DNA from: Flavonifractor sp. An112
GTDB taxonomy: Bacteria; Bacillota; Clostridia; Oscillospirales; Oscillospiraceae
Direction of reading: 5' to 3'
Length of the DNA stretch: 64,000 nucleotides
Assembly (NCBI RefSeq): GCF_002161085.1
Contig: NZ_NFLU01000007.1
Coordinates: forward strand, 106,098 to 170,097
Below, one piece after another: positions 41,856-51,877 of this stretch. The notes beneath the pieces were generated by a model. It was not told the origin of the DNA. It was given only the letters and a program-made list of their open reading frames with translations, and did no database searches. Position 1 is the first letter of the stretch, and each line of letters starts with the position of its first letter. The position numbers and the translations under genes are program-made.

Positions 41856-41987
41856 TTAGCTGCAGCGTCAGGGCTCACGCCTGTGGGCAACCGGCTATGA
41901 GAAGCGGCTCCGCCGCCCATTTGCGTATAATAGCTAATCCGTTAAATAATGGGGCGAGAATCCATGGTGTCAGACCTTACCTCACCA

Positions 41988-43301
41988 TCAGTGCTCTCCC
42001 CGGAGCATGACCTGAGCGCGGAACACCGTCCCGTCATATTGGAACTTGCAGTAGCCGCCATTTTTTGCAGCAATGCGGCCCACCGACTGCAGGCCGATAC
42101 CATGTCCCGGACGCTTGGAGGAATGGAACCCGCCCTTGTCCTCCAGGATCTCGCCGGTGTAAGCGTTTTCCACCTCCAGCAATACCACGGCATTTCCATG
42201 AATTTCCCCGCGTACCCGGACCCAGCGTAATGAAGGAGGCAGGCGCAGACTGGCCTCCAAAGCATTTTCCAGCAGGTTTGAGAGCACCACGCATACATCC
42301 ATTTCATCCGCAGGCAGCAGGCGCGGCAGATCCAGAATGTACTCGGCAGGTACGCCCTCCCGGCGCAGCAGGGAGGCATAATGGCCCGCCACCCCGTCCG
42401 CGGCGGGATTTTCGCACAAATTCAGCTCCGTGTCAGGCAGGCTCTCCACGGCGGCGTCCACATAGGTACGCAGCTCCTGCCACTCCTCCCGGCGTAGCAG
42501 CGCGTCAATGGCGGTAAAGTGGTGGCGCAGATCGTGGCGGGCTTGGCGGGTCTCGGCAATGGTGGCTTGGAGATTTTCATATTGGCTGGTCTGCATCTGC
42601 AGGAATTGGTTCTGCTGCTGCAGACGCAGATTCTCCCCCAGGCCCCGGGCCATCAGGTAGAACATCAGGTAGCACAGCAGCAGCAGACACAGCAGCATCA
42701 GCTCCACGACGAAAAAGAAAAAGAGGTTCCGGCCGGCTGGTGGGCCATAGATGGCCATAGGCTGAATGACCACATTGAGGAGGGTGAGGACCAGGGGCAA
42801 CAGCCAGAACACATACCAGGTGCCCGGCATTTCCATCTCCCGGAGCAGATGGCGGACCGTGTGGACGGCGGGATACCACATGGCCAGAACGAATATCCAG
42901 CAGAAACCGTTATAGGCCAGGCAGGCCGGCAGAGAAAACCAGACGCTGAGGTTATCGGGTGCCACCCAGAGGTCTACCACGCTGGACAGATTGGCCAGGC
43001 AGGAGAAGGCGCCGCAGACGCCCAGGAACACGCTGATGGACTTCCAGGCGGACAGGGCGCACAGTCGCCGCAGGATCAAGGCAAAGACCAGCAGGGAGGG
43101 GAGCAGCAGCACGTTGCTCCCCCAGCCCAGGCGGCCGCAGATCCAGCCACCCAGCGGAACCCACACCCCCAGCACCAGAAGGAACAGCAGGATCAGCCGG
43201 GCCTTGCCTATGCGCAGATGCTCTCCCAGCGCCAGAAAGCACAGCAGCCCCGCGGGCGCGGTTACCGCCAACTCCAGCGCGGCGCGTACAGCCTGATTCA
43301 C
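41988..43301 (-). CDS. GHKL sensor histidine kinase (AgrC/LytS-like)
   Basis: 437 residues. Six to seven membrane helices in the first ~215 residues, a coiled linker, the phosphorylation helix RQARHDLRHHFTAIDALL (~255-272), and a GHKL ATPase with VVLSNLLENALEAS (~335) and GHGIGLQSVGRIA (~405). The 4-nt ATGA overlap with the upstream regulator couples them. Kinases of this kind typically sense peptides or envelope state. The adjacent giant secreted proteins are the likely regulatory target. Confidence 0.87.
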   Translation of the reverse strand: MNQAVRAALELAVTAPAGLLCFLALGEHLRIGKARLILLFLLVLGVWVPLGGWICGRLGWGSNVLLLPSLLVFALILRRLCALSAWKSISVFLGVCGAFSCLANLSSVVDLWVAPDNLSVWFSLPACLAYNGFCWIFVLAMWYPAVHTVRHLLREMEMPGTWYVFWLLPLVLTLLNVVIQPMAIYGPPAGRNLFFFFVVELMLLCLLLLCYLMFYLMARGLGENLRLQQQNQFLQMQTSQYENLQATIAETRQARHDLRHHFTAIDALLRREEWQELRTYVDAAVESLPDTELNLCENPAADGVAGHYASLLRREGVPAEYILDLPRLLPADEMDVCVVLSNLLENALEASLRLPPSLRWVRVRGEIHGNAVVLLEVENAYTGEILEDKGGFHSSKRPGHGIGLQSVGRIAAKNGGYCKFQYDGTVFRAQVMLRGEH

Positions 43302-44020
43302 CGCGTCGCCCCCCTCCGGAACAGAAATTCTCCGAAGGCCGCCCGGGCGCTCTCGGTGCTGCTGCGGCTGACCGGCACCTGGGTGCCGTCGTTCAGTAGG
43401 AAGGCCGCGCCGTCAAAGTCCCGGACATGCTCCAGATTGACCAGCACGCCGCGGCCGCACACCAGGAAACGCCTCTCCTCCTTGAGCAGCTCGGTAAATT
43501 CGCCAAACGTCATGCGGACAGCGGTCTCCGTTCCATCTCTGAGGTGAATGTGGATCTGATGCCGGAAATGATCCGCCCACAGGATCTCCCCCGGCGCCAG
43601 GAGACGTTCCTGCCGGCCGATGTGCAGCCGGATCACCGCCTCTTCCGGAGGCAGATGGCTCAGCACCTCCTCCAGCACCTCCTCCACCTCCGCTATCTGG
43701 TAGGGCTTGACCAGGTACTGGAGGGCCCGGACACGATAGCCGTCCAGGGCGTGGTCGGTGGAAGTGGTGGTAAAAACCAGCACGCAGTCGGGATCAAACC
43801 CCCGCAGCGTGCGGGCGACCGTTACGCCGTCAATCCCCTCCATGTAGATATCCAGAAAAACCAGATCAAAGGGCTCCCGTGCGGCGGCATCCAGGAAGGA
43901 GGTCCCATCCGCAAAGGCCAGGTATTCCACCGGCTTCCGGCGCTGGTTCAGCGCTGTTTTGAGCCAGCGCAGCAGCTCCTCCCGATCCCGGGGATTGTCA
44001 TCCACCACTGCCAGGCGCAT
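43298..44020 (-). CDS. LytTR response regulator
   Basis: 240 residues from ATG 44020 (GAGGAGGGG upstream); a longer reading to 44056 lacks a ribosome site. Receiver with Asp7/Asp8 (VVDDNPRD), phosphoacceptor Asp57 (FLDIYMEGIDG) and Lys in YLVKPYQ. The LytTR DNA-binding domain (~140-238) includes ILWADHFRHQIHIHL and FLVCGRGVLVNLEHV. It is divergent from the pseudo-receiver/giant-protein unit over 252 bp and probably regulates it. Confidence 0.88.
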   Translation of the reverse strand: MRLAVVDDNPRDREELLRWLKTALNQRRKPVEYLAFADGTSFLDAAAREPFDLVFLDIYMEGIDGVTVARTLRGFDPDCVLVFTTTSTDHALDGYRVRALQYLVKPYQIAEVEEVLEEVLSHLPPEEAVIRLHIGRQERLLAPGEILWADHFRHQIHIHLRDGTETAVRMTFGEFTELLKEERRFLVCGRGVLVNLEHVRDFDGAAFLLNDGTQVPVSRSSTESARAAFGEFLFRRGATR

Positions 44021-44272
44021 AGTTGTCCCCTCCTCTCCAGCCCGGCCATTGGGCAATCTGTGTTCTTTTATAATAGTATAGCAAATTATGTTTCCCGCGG
44101 CTACAATTCAGGCCGGAAAATTACAGTTCGGGACAGATGCCTTGACCTCGACAATTTCTAAAGCATACCATAATGCTGTCAGTGTGCAGAGGAGTGCGGA
44201 TCCTCTGCTTTTTCAGGCTGGAACCTGAAGAAAAAAGGGCAAAACCACAGGTTTGCCGAAAGGAGGGGGAAC
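44021..44272. promoter_or_regulatory. Divergent control region of the surface-protein locus
   Basis: No gene. Plus-strand candidate promoter TTGACC (44142-44147), 18 bp, TACCAT (44166-44171). One ACAGTTCGG (44124-44132) fits the LytTR half-site pattern. TATAAT at 44069-44074 may belong to transcription in either direction. AGGAGG for the next gene lies at 44261-44266. A GCAGAGGAGTGCGGATCCTCTGC hairpin-like stretch near 44184-44206 is also present. Confidence 0.4.
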
Positions 44273-44656
44273 ATGCGTCGGGTAGCGGTACTGAGCCATT
44301 CGCCGGACACCCGAATGCGGCTGTGCAGACAACTGGGAGACCATCTGGCCCGCATGGGATATTTCCCATGCCTGGAGGCTCCGGAGGAGCTGGAGGACTT
44401 CTACTACACCATGCGGGCCTCCCCGCCGGACGGGGTGGTGCTGGCCATGGACGGGGTGGCGGGGCTGAACGCCGCCGAACACCTGCGCCGGCTCTGTCCC
44501 CGCTGCGCCCTCATCTGGAGCAGCGACCTGGACTTCTCCCTGCAGGCCTATCGGCTGCGGGCGGATTACTTCGTGCAGGGCGAATGGACTGAGGAAACGC
44601 TGCGGGAGGGACTCAGCCGCTGGGTAGAGCGGAACAAGCAGCGAAAGAAAGGATGA
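44273..44656 (+). CDS. Pseudo-receiver domain protein
   Basis: 127 residues; ATG is 6 nt after AGGAGG. The fold order of a receiver domain can be followed, and VVLAMDGVAG keeps Asp60 at the phosphoacceptor position. The acidic pair of the first loop is replaced by Ser-His-Ser (VLSHSPD), and the conserved Lys is Gln (YFVQGEW). It has no output domain. It is first gene of the giant-protein unit, 8 nt before the next start. Probably a phosphorylation-independent protein-protein switch, perhaps modulating the divergent GHKL/LytTR pair. Confidence 0.72.
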   Translation: MRRVAVLSHSPDTRMRLCRQLGDHLARMGYFPCLEAPEELEDFYYTMRASPPDGVVLAMDGVAGLNAAEHLRRLCPRCALIWSSDLDFSLQAYRLRADYFVQGEWTEETLREGLSRWVERNKQRKKG

Positions 44657-44664
44657 TTTGAGGA

Positions 44665-47600
44665 ATGAAAGGAAGAAAGCGCGGGCTCAGCCTGATCCTG
44701 ACCCTGAGCCTGATCCTGTCCCTGGTGGGCCCCCTGCCCGCCCGGGCGGCGGACCCGGCCGGCTACGACCCCGACGTGGCGGGCGCCTACCTGCTGCCCG
44801 CCCAGGCGGCCAATGACAGCGGCTTTGTCCGCACCGAGGTGCTGACGGCGAACGGCCTCCATGTGGACGGCCATTTTGCCGAACTGACAACTGAGCAGAA
44901 CGCCGTCAGCGTCAGCGGCGGAGACAAAGCGGTTCTCAGCCCCGCCAGCACCTATATGCACAGCGAGAACCGCAAGTGGTGGACCACCTACCAGTGGGTG
45001 GACATGGGGAAGACCCTGAAGGAGCTGCTCTCCACCATGCAGATCACCGCCACCATCAGCGCCTCGCTGACGGCGGACCGGCATATGCACCTCGGCACGC
45101 ACAAGGACCTGACCGACCGGGCCCAGGCCTATCTGTACGCCGGCTACAACACCTCCCCCATTGTGAAGGTGAGCAACAGCTCCGACGACCCGGACGGGGT
45201 GGCCCGCACCTACACCAGCAGCGGCGTGCTCACCTCCGGGGGTACCAATCTCCGCTTCCGCATGGGCGCCACCGACTGCGCCTGCGGCAGCTCCAAGGTG
45301 AGCAAGGTCTATATCTACCTCACCGACACGGCAGCGCCCACCCTCACCGGAATCTACGTCAGCGACGGGGCGGGCAATAAGGTTAGCCGCACCGCCTACA
45401 AGGGCGGGGAGACCCTCTACCTCACCCTGGAGATGAGCGAGCCCATCCGTTTTGCCGACGGCGTGGCCCACAGTGATCTGGCGCTGAATCTGGACCTTAT
45501 CAACACCTCCACCGGCCAGAGCGCTGGTCAAACCATCGCCGCCAGTTTCTATGCCCTCACCGGCAGCAAGCTGATCTTCTCCTACACCGTACCCAGCGGG
45601 CAGAACATGGACTACACCGTGGTGAGCGTCAGCCCCAGCCAGCAGGACTGGATGGGCGGCAGCTATGCCCTGAAGCTGCTGGACGAGAGCGGCAGCCCCA
45701 TGGACAAGGGCAGCTTCACCGTCAACAGCCTGGTCACCGACCTGGCGGGCAACCCCCTCAGCTGGACCAGCGGCCGGGAACTGGACAGCCGCCTGTACCT
45801 GGACGACGTGGCCCCCGGCTATACCCGGCTTAACGCCCAGGGCAACATGACCCAGGGCTACAAGGTTGGTACCGATGGGAATTGGCCCAGCGACATCACC
45901 CCCTCCGCCACCTGGGCCGGCGTGGGGGACTACCTGGCCTTCACCCTCACCCTGAATGAAGAGGTGGGGCTGTGGACGGGGGACAGCTACGCCCAGCTCA
46001 CCAAGAACAGCGGCGTCACCGCCGTCCTCAACGTGAAGGACGGCGATGGAGACTCCGTTGAGGTGGGCCTCAGCAGCGTATCCTATGCCATGGACAACGT
46101 CAACGACGTGCGCAACAGCACCATCCTGACCTTCCAGTCCTTCCGGCCTGGCGACGGGATGACCCTGGAGGGCGACGCTATCAGCATCGTCTCCCTGAAG
46201 GCCCCCGACGACAGCGCCCTGGGCGACATGGCGGGCAATCCGCTGGCCACCGCTGTGAGCAAAGACCTGGTGGTGGAGAAGCTGGGGCTGGACGTGACGC
46301 CGCCTGAGGTGACCATATTGGATGGGCAAGTCACTGTAAACCCCGTAGAAACCAGCGGCAACGGCCGGTACGTCACCATCCCCTTCACCGTGACGGATGA
46401 GACTGGCGGCTCCGGCGTGGACCGCGAGCAGGAGGTCATCCTGGGCATCGACATTGCCACCGCTTTCACGGTGCGCTACTGCATTACCGACAGTGCTGTC
46501 GCGCCGGATAAGGATAACAGCGCCTACCGGCTGCTGAGCTATCAGCAGCCCACCTGCCCCCTGCCCGCTTCCAGCAACGATATCTATTATCTGCATATCT
46601 ACTGCGGCAATCTGAGCTGGGACGCCGACCCCGCCACCGGCGAGCTGGCCATCGGGGCTTCGATCACTGCCCGGGACTACGCCGGGAACCAGGGCACAGC
46701 AAACCTGGGCGGCTATTCCGTACAGACCGACACCACCGCCCCCACCATCACCCTGTCCGATACCTGTACGGTGTCGGGGGAGGGCCAGATTTCGGTGCCC
46801 TTTACGGTGTCCGACAGGTCCTATCTGCAAAGCGTCACCGTGCAGTGGGGTGATGCTTCGGCAACATCTCCAAGTGATTTTAGCTCCAATACTTCCACCA
46901 CCTATTCCGGCACGGCGGTTTTGAGCGGGTTCAGCAGCAATTCCGCTACTTTGAAAGTCACCGCCACCGACGTGGTGGGCAATGAGTATGAACTGTCGAA
47001 AGAATATACTTACAACCTGACCGCTTCCGCCCGGTATACGCTGAACAGCCCTCCGGGTGTGGTCACCGGCCACCCCGGCCTGACGCTTTACGCCCCGGCC
47101 AGGGTGGGCGATGCGTCGTCCGGCGATGAAATGATCACCCTGGCGGTGCTGGAGCTGAAGAATGGAATACCCCTGATCTACGCCATCGACAGTTCCGGCT
47201 CCCACTTTGAGATTTTCTCCGATGGAAACCTGAACAGAGTTTCCGCCTCCTGCCAGGGAGCCGCCGTAGATGCGGGTACAGTCACAATTGATAGCTACCG
47301 GTCGCCCGCCAGTACCGGTAGCTGGGACCCCGCCTACACCTACGGCGATATCAAGGTGACCCTGGTCACCCTGCCGATGGACACCTGGAATACAATTCGG
47401 TCGGCTGCGGAGACCGAGGCTGGGGGAACAAGTGCTTCTTATGATGTGACCATTCCCGCCGAGACTGCGAACCTGGCCGTGGAGCAGTTCACCATCAAGG
47501 CGGCCCAGGCGTTTGACGAAAATGCCACCGGGACGAATACCGCGCAGGAAATTTATACCATCGCGTTCCAGACGCCGAAAGACGCCGAGAACAAGGATGT

Positions 47601-50600
47601 CCCCAATGCCATCGCGTCCAATGTGACCGGCAGTACCGTGTCGGTGCAGACCCTCACCGGCCTGACCGTGCCCATCAAACTGGAGCGGGCGAAATATGGT
47701 GGTGGTTACAGCGAGTATTATCTGAAGGACATCGACTATGCCAAGTCCTATGTCTGCCTGCAATACAGTTTCGGCGGCGAGGTGGAGGACAGCCAGTACT
47801 ATTTCAGCGCCGGCCTGCTGGACGGTGACTTGAACGCTGGCTGGACCCTCAACTATCCCATCACCGTGCCCCTGGCCGGAAATAGGGATACCTATACCCC
47901 GGTGCTCCATCTGGTCTATCTGGACGGATCGGAATGGGATGCGGAAGGCGCCGCCCTCTACATGAACGACGCCCCCGCGGTGGGAGACTGCTATCTCATA
48001 AAGGTGGAGCAAAGCAACAGCACGAACCAGACCTCCCGGACGGTGGAGCTGGGCAAAGACGCCGCCCAGGTCTCCCTGGGGTTCACCGGCTGGAACAATG
48101 TCACACTGTCCCTTCAGGCTTTTGAAGCGTACAAGAACAGCAACACCAGCAACTTGAGCTATATGCCCATCGATATCTGGAACGAGAGCCTGGGCGGGGA
48201 TGCTTTCCATATTACGGGCAATCCAGACACCTTTGGCAACACACAGGTGACCCTCCAAATGTACAGCGAGGGGGCGTCCTCTCAAACCACGCTCTACCTG
48301 GTGGAGGGGGAAAACATCGTCCGGTACCGGGGCCTTCTGCCCAACGGGACCTACGCCGCCACCAAGACCCTGGTCATCACGGTGCGCACCGCCAACCCCA
48401 CCTTTGAAGTGGCGTTCACCCCCAACGAGGCGGGCGGCCTGCGGATGCAGCTCACAAACCTGAGCGGGGACGCGGAGGAGGCCCTGGCCCTCAACGGCCG
48501 CACCCTGCGCGTGTCCGAAGACAGAACCTTCTGGACAAGCAAAACCATCACCCTGGACAGCAACCTGGGCCTGGACCTGACCCAGGCGGAGGTGACGACG
48601 GGCGTATGGGTCAGCAACCCCGCGGCGATCCAGCTGATGGACGAGTACGGCAATTTCACCTGGCAATACATCTATCCGAACCGCTACATAGACATCCTGC
48701 CGCCCGCGATCAACTGTATCAACTCTTACACAGAGTTGAAAGATGGCGCCTATAAACTGGTTGCGTCTATTACGGATACATATGCCAAGGGGGATTACTC
48801 TGACGGCCTGGATTTCAACAGCTTCGCCCTCACTTTCCAGTACAGCGGCGGCGAAACCGTCGAAGTGTCACTGCCTGTCGTATCCGGAGGTACCTGGACC
48901 GGCAGCGGCGCCGACCACCACGGGATCTATCAGGTCAAGGAGACCGAAGGGTCCCAAACCGATGCCAGCCTGGAGATTTACGGCCAGTTCCCCTATAAAT
49001 CCAGCGGCATGGTGCAGATCACCCTGTCCTGCCGGGACAACCAGGGCAACGTGGGGACGGACCAGGATCAGTATAACCACGCGTATTGGAAGGAACTGGA
49101 CTGCACCTGTAGCGCGACGGAGCCCACCGTCACCGCCAGCGGCGGCGAGGGCCAGGTGACCCTCACCTCCGACCTGCCCATCCGGGTGCTGGACCCGGTG
49201 CCCACCGATACCGCCGGCACCTTTGCCGCCGCCCACACCCTGCCCATCTATACCGACAGCGCTGACATTACCTATGAGGATGTGTTCGGCAACCAGTATA
49301 CGGAAACCATTTCCGCCTCTCCCTTCGGGGACCTCTCCGTCACCCTGTCGGAGACCGCCGCCACCCGTGGGCCGGTGACCCTCACCGCCACCGCCACCGG
49401 GGAGGGCAGCACCATCACCGTCCTCACTTCGGAGAAGAACGGCAGCGGCGCCATCTCCGGCTCCACCGCCACCCTGGAGCTGACCGCTAACGACACGGTG
49501 ACCATCACCCTGTCCGACGGGACCTCCCACCAGGTGCAGGTCACCAACATCGACAACCAGGTGGAGACCATCACCGTGGCCTTCTACGGCCCCGACGGCC
49601 AGCTGCTGGACGCCGGCAGCGGCGCGGAAAGCGTCACCGGCCCGGTGACCGCCGCCCTGCAGTGTGCGGAGCTGCTGGTGGGGGAGACCAGCCATGTGTT
49701 CCCCATTGGTTCCGCCCAGGGCAGCACCTACACCTTCCAGGTGACCGACCTGCTGGGCAACACCACAACCGTCACCGCCGCCCTGCCCTGGGCCGTGGTG
49801 AGTGAAACCGGCGAAACCACGCCTCCGGCAGACACCACGGCGCCGGAGTATACGGTCAGCCTCTATACCCAGCGCAGCGGCGGCTGGACCCAGATCAACA
49901 GCTATGACTCCCAGATCGCAACCGGCGCGCTCTCTCCCGCGAGACTGGCCAGTGAACTGCCCAACCAGTCGGGCCAGGCCATCCGGCTGGCCTTCTCCAT
50001 CCGGGACGACTCCCCGGTGAACCTGATCGTCAAGAGCAGCAGCGAAACAACCCCCGGCTATGACACGGCCAGCGATCCCATTTCCGGCCTGACGGTCACC
50101 GGCTCCACCCTCACCTGGGAGGGCACGAGCAGCAGCGGCTCCGTCTATGTCTACCTGGTGGACGCCTCCGGCAACGCCGCCGCTTTGACCCTTACCTTCC
50201 CCGCCGTGGATAAGATTGCTCCCACCGCCACCGTGGCATATGTGAGCGGCAATGAGGAGCAGAACCTGGCCCTGCCGCCCGTCCGGGCCTATCTGGTGCC
50301 CAGCGAAGCGGATGCCAGCGATTTCACCGTGCTGGACACCAACCTGCTGAAGAAGGACGAAACCGCCGGTGATCACCAGGGCCAGTACTACTATGAGTTC
50401 CAGACCAACGGCAGCTACATCTTCCGCTTCTCCGACGAGGCGGGCAACATCGGCACCGTCACGGCCACGGTAAACAGCATCGACACCACGGAACTGGAAG
50501 TCTCCGATAATAGCATCCAGTGGCTGACCAAAGGCCAGACGTTCAGCCAGGCGGATTGGACAACTGCCCAGAGCGACCTCCACACCAACGTGGCCGTCAC

Positions 50601-51855
50601 CGCCATCATCAACACCAACATCGCCCTGGACAGCGTGACGCTGCCCCTGGGCACCACCGGCGTCACCGCCGCCGTGGCGGCCAACCAGGCCCGGATCACC
50701 TTCTTCGCCAATACCACCGGGGCGCTGACCCTGACGCTGAATGCCCGGAACGGAAAGACAACTGAGGTCACCCTGGATGCCGTCACCTGCATCGACACCG
50801 CGGCCCCCACTGTCACAGTCAGCGGGACCGGCGTGACCCCCGGCGGCAGCAACACCTACACCGTAAACGGCAGCGACAAGCGGAGCGTGGAGCTGACCTT
50901 CACCACCAATGAGGCCACCGCGGCGGACAGGGACAGCAGCTTCAGCCTGACCCACACCTATACGGCCGCCAGGAACGGGGAGGTCAGCCTGACCTTCACC
51001 GACCGGGCGGGCAACGTGACCCAGGTAACCCTGAACATCCAAAATCTGGACGACAAGCTGACCCTGTCCTTCTCCAAAAATGCAGACGGCGCCGGCGCCG
51101 TCACCGACCCGACGGACCTGGGGCTGAAGGCCGGACAGACCTTCTATGTAAAGTCCACCCGGGATGCCGATATCACCCTGGGGACCGACACTTCCAAACC
51201 AGTGACAAAGGGCGATTGGACAGCCTTCACCCTCCCCAGCACCTCGGGCCTTGTGGTCCTGAAGGGGGTGGATGCGGACAAGAACACCCTGTACGCCTAT
51301 CTCACCGTGGAGCTGCCCGACACCGTTCCCCCGGTGATCTCCCTGCCCAGCCAGATCGTCTATGCCCAGGCGGGTGCGGAGAACCTGGATCTGCTCCGGG
51401 AGGGTGTCACCGTCACCGACAATCGGGACGATGCGCCCACTCTCACGGTGGATGACAGCGGCGTGACCTGGGACACCTCCGGCACCTACACCGTCACCTA
51501 CACCGCCACGGACGCTTCCGGCAACAGCAGTACCGCCACCCGCACCCTGGTGCTCACCCGGGAGGCGCCCATCACGCTGACCGTCAACGGCCAGACCGTC
51601 TACCAGGGCAGCACCCTCACTCTCGACAAGGGAACGACCAGCCTGACCCTCAACGGCGTCAACACCCCGGTGTACCTGGCGCTGAAACCGGGCTACAAGA
51701 GCGTCGCCCAGATGAAGCTGAACGCCCAGGTGCTGCTCAACGGCAGCTACACCGTGCCTGTCAAGGCCAATCTCACAACCACCGGCTTCTATACCCTCTA
51801 CCTCCGCACCCAGGACCGGACGGAGTACGTCTACTACCTCTATGTCAAGGGCTGA
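44665..51855 (+). CDS. Giant secreted Ig-like repeat protein
   Basis: 2396 residues. Basic, Leu-rich signal peptide at 1-28 with an ARA-AD cleavage site. The remainder is a chain of beta-sandwich modules of 80-120 residues in Thr/Ser/Asp/Gly-rich sequence. Recurring phrases mark their borders: TDTAAPTLTGIYVS, VTPPEVTILDG, TDTTAPTITLSD, TDTTAPEYTVSLY, DTAAPTVTVSG, and phrases such as GNVTQVTLNIQNLDD. A DUF5011-like domain occupies ~2220-2300 (VPPVISLPSQIVYAQAG; SGTYTVTYTATDASGN). No LPxTG, SLH or choline-binding anchor is seen, so it presumably attaches through the SLH partner encoded next. Likely adhesion or surface scaffold; ligand unknown. Confidence 0.82.
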   Translation: MKGRKRGLSLILTLSLILSLVGPLPARAADPAGYDPDVAGAYLLPAQAANDSGFVRTEVLTANGLHVDGHFAELTTEQNAVSVSGGDKAVLSPASTYMHSENRKWWTTYQWVDMGKTLKELLSTMQITATISASLTADRHMHLGTHKDLTDRAQAYLYAGYNTSPIVKVSNSSDDPDGVARTYTSSGVLTSGGTNLRFRMGATDCACGSSKVSKVYIYLTDTAAPTLTGIYVSDGAGNKVSRTAYKGGETLYLTLEMSEPIRFADGVAHSDLALNLDLINTSTGQSAGQTIAASFYALTGSKLIFSYTVPSGQNMDYTVVSVSPSQQDWMGGSYALKLLDESGSPMDKGSFTVNSLVTDLAGNPLSWTSGRELDSRLYLDDVAPGYTRLNAQGNMTQGYKVGTDGNWPSDITPSATWAGVGDYLAFTLTLNEEVGLWTGDSYAQLTKNSGVTAVLNVKDGDGDSVEVGLSSVSYAMDNVNDVRNSTILTFQSFRPGDGMTLEGDAISIVSLKAPDDSALGDMAGNPLATAVSKDLVVEKLGLDVTPPEVTILDGQVTVNPVETSGNGRYVTIPFTVTDETGGSGVDREQEVILGIDIATAFTVRYCITDSAVAPDKDNSAYRLLSYQQPTCPLPASSNDIYYLHIYCGNLSWDADPATGELAIGASITARDYAGNQGTANLGGYSVQTDTTAPTITLSDTCTVSGEGQISVPFTVSDRSYLQSVTVQWGDASATSPSDFSSNTSTTYSGTAVLSGFSSNSATLKVTATDVVGNEYELSKEYTYNLTASARYTLNSPPGVVTGHPGLTLYAPARVGDASSGDEMITLAVLELKNGIPLIYAIDSSGSHFEIFSDGNLNRVSASCQGAAVDAGTVTIDSYRSPASTGSWDPAYTYGDIKVTLVTLPMDTWNTIRSAAETEAGGTSASYDVTIPAETANLAVEQFTIKAAQAFDENATGTNTAQEIYTIAFQTPKDAENKDVPNAIASNVTGSTVSVQTLTGLTVPIKLERAKYGGGYSEYYLKDIDYAKSYVCLQYSFGGEVEDSQYYFSAGLLDGDLNAGWTLNYPITVPLAGNRDTYTPVLHLVYLDGSEWDAEGAALYMNDAPAVGDCYLIKVEQSNSTNQTSRTVELGKDAAQVSLGFTGWNNVTLSLQAFEAYKNSNTSNLSYMPIDIWNESLGGDAFHITGNPDTFGNTQVTLQMYSEGASSQTTLYLVEGENIVRYRGLLPNGTYAATKTLVITVRTANPTFEVAFTPNEAGGLRMQLTNLSGDAEEALALNGRTLRVSEDRTFWTSKTITLDSNLGLDLTQAEVTTGVWVSNPAAIQLMDEYGNFTWQYIYPNRYIDILPPAINCINSYTELKDGAYKLVASITDTYAKGDYSDGLDFNSFALTFQYSGGETVEVSLPVVSGGTWTGSGADHHGIYQVKETEGSQTDASLEIYGQFPYKSSGMVQITLSCRDNQGNVGTDQDQYNHAYWKELDCTCSATEPTVTASGGEGQVTLTSDLPIRVLDPVPTDTAGTFAAAHTLPIYTDSADITYEDVFGNQYTETISASPFGDLSVTLSETAATRGPVTLTATATGEGSTITVLTSEKNGSGAISGSTATLELTANDTVTITLSDGTSHQVQVTNIDNQVETITVAFYGPDGQLLDAGSGAESVTGPVTAALQCAELLVGETSHVFPIGSAQGSTYTFQVTDLLGNTTTVTAALPWAVVSETGETTPPADTTAPEYTVSLYTQRSGGWTQINSYDSQIATGALSPARLASELPNQSGQAIRLAFSIRDDSPVNLIVKSSSETTPGYDTASDPISGLTVTGSTLTWEGTSSSGSVYVYLVDASGNAAALTLTFPAVDKIAPTATVAYVSGNEEQNLALPPVRAYLVPSEADASDFTVLDTNLLKKDETAGDHQGQYYYEFQTNGSYIFRFSDEAGNIGTVTATVNSIDTTELEVSDNSIQWLTKGQTFSQADWTTAQSDLHTNVAVTAIINTNIALDSVTLPLGTTGVTAAVAANQARITFFANTTGALTLTLNARNGKTTEVTLDAVTCIDTAAPTVTVSGTGVTPGGSNTYTVNGSDKRSVELTFTTNEATAADRDSSFSLTHTYTAARNGEVSLTFTDRAGNVTQVTLNIQNLDDKLTLSFSKNADGAGAVTDPTDLGLKAGQTFYVKSTRDADITLGTDTSKPVTKGDWTAFTLPSTSGLVVLKGVDADKNTLYAYLTVELPDTVPPVISLPSQIVYAQAGAENLDLLREGVTVTDNRDDAPTLTVDDSGVTWDTSGTYTVTYTATDASGNSSTATRTLVLTREAPITLTVNGQTVYQGSTLTLDKGTTSLTLNGVNTPVYLALKPGYKSVAQMKLNAQVLLNGSYTVPVKANLTTTGFYTLYLRTQDRTEYVYYLYVKG

Positions 51856-51877
51856 GCGGCCGGAAAGGAGCATGAAC

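Noticed and set aside
41505..41900. 131-codon plus frame
   Set aside because: It lacks a ribosome site, whereas another frame starting at 41554 after GGGAGG reads as an integrase tail.
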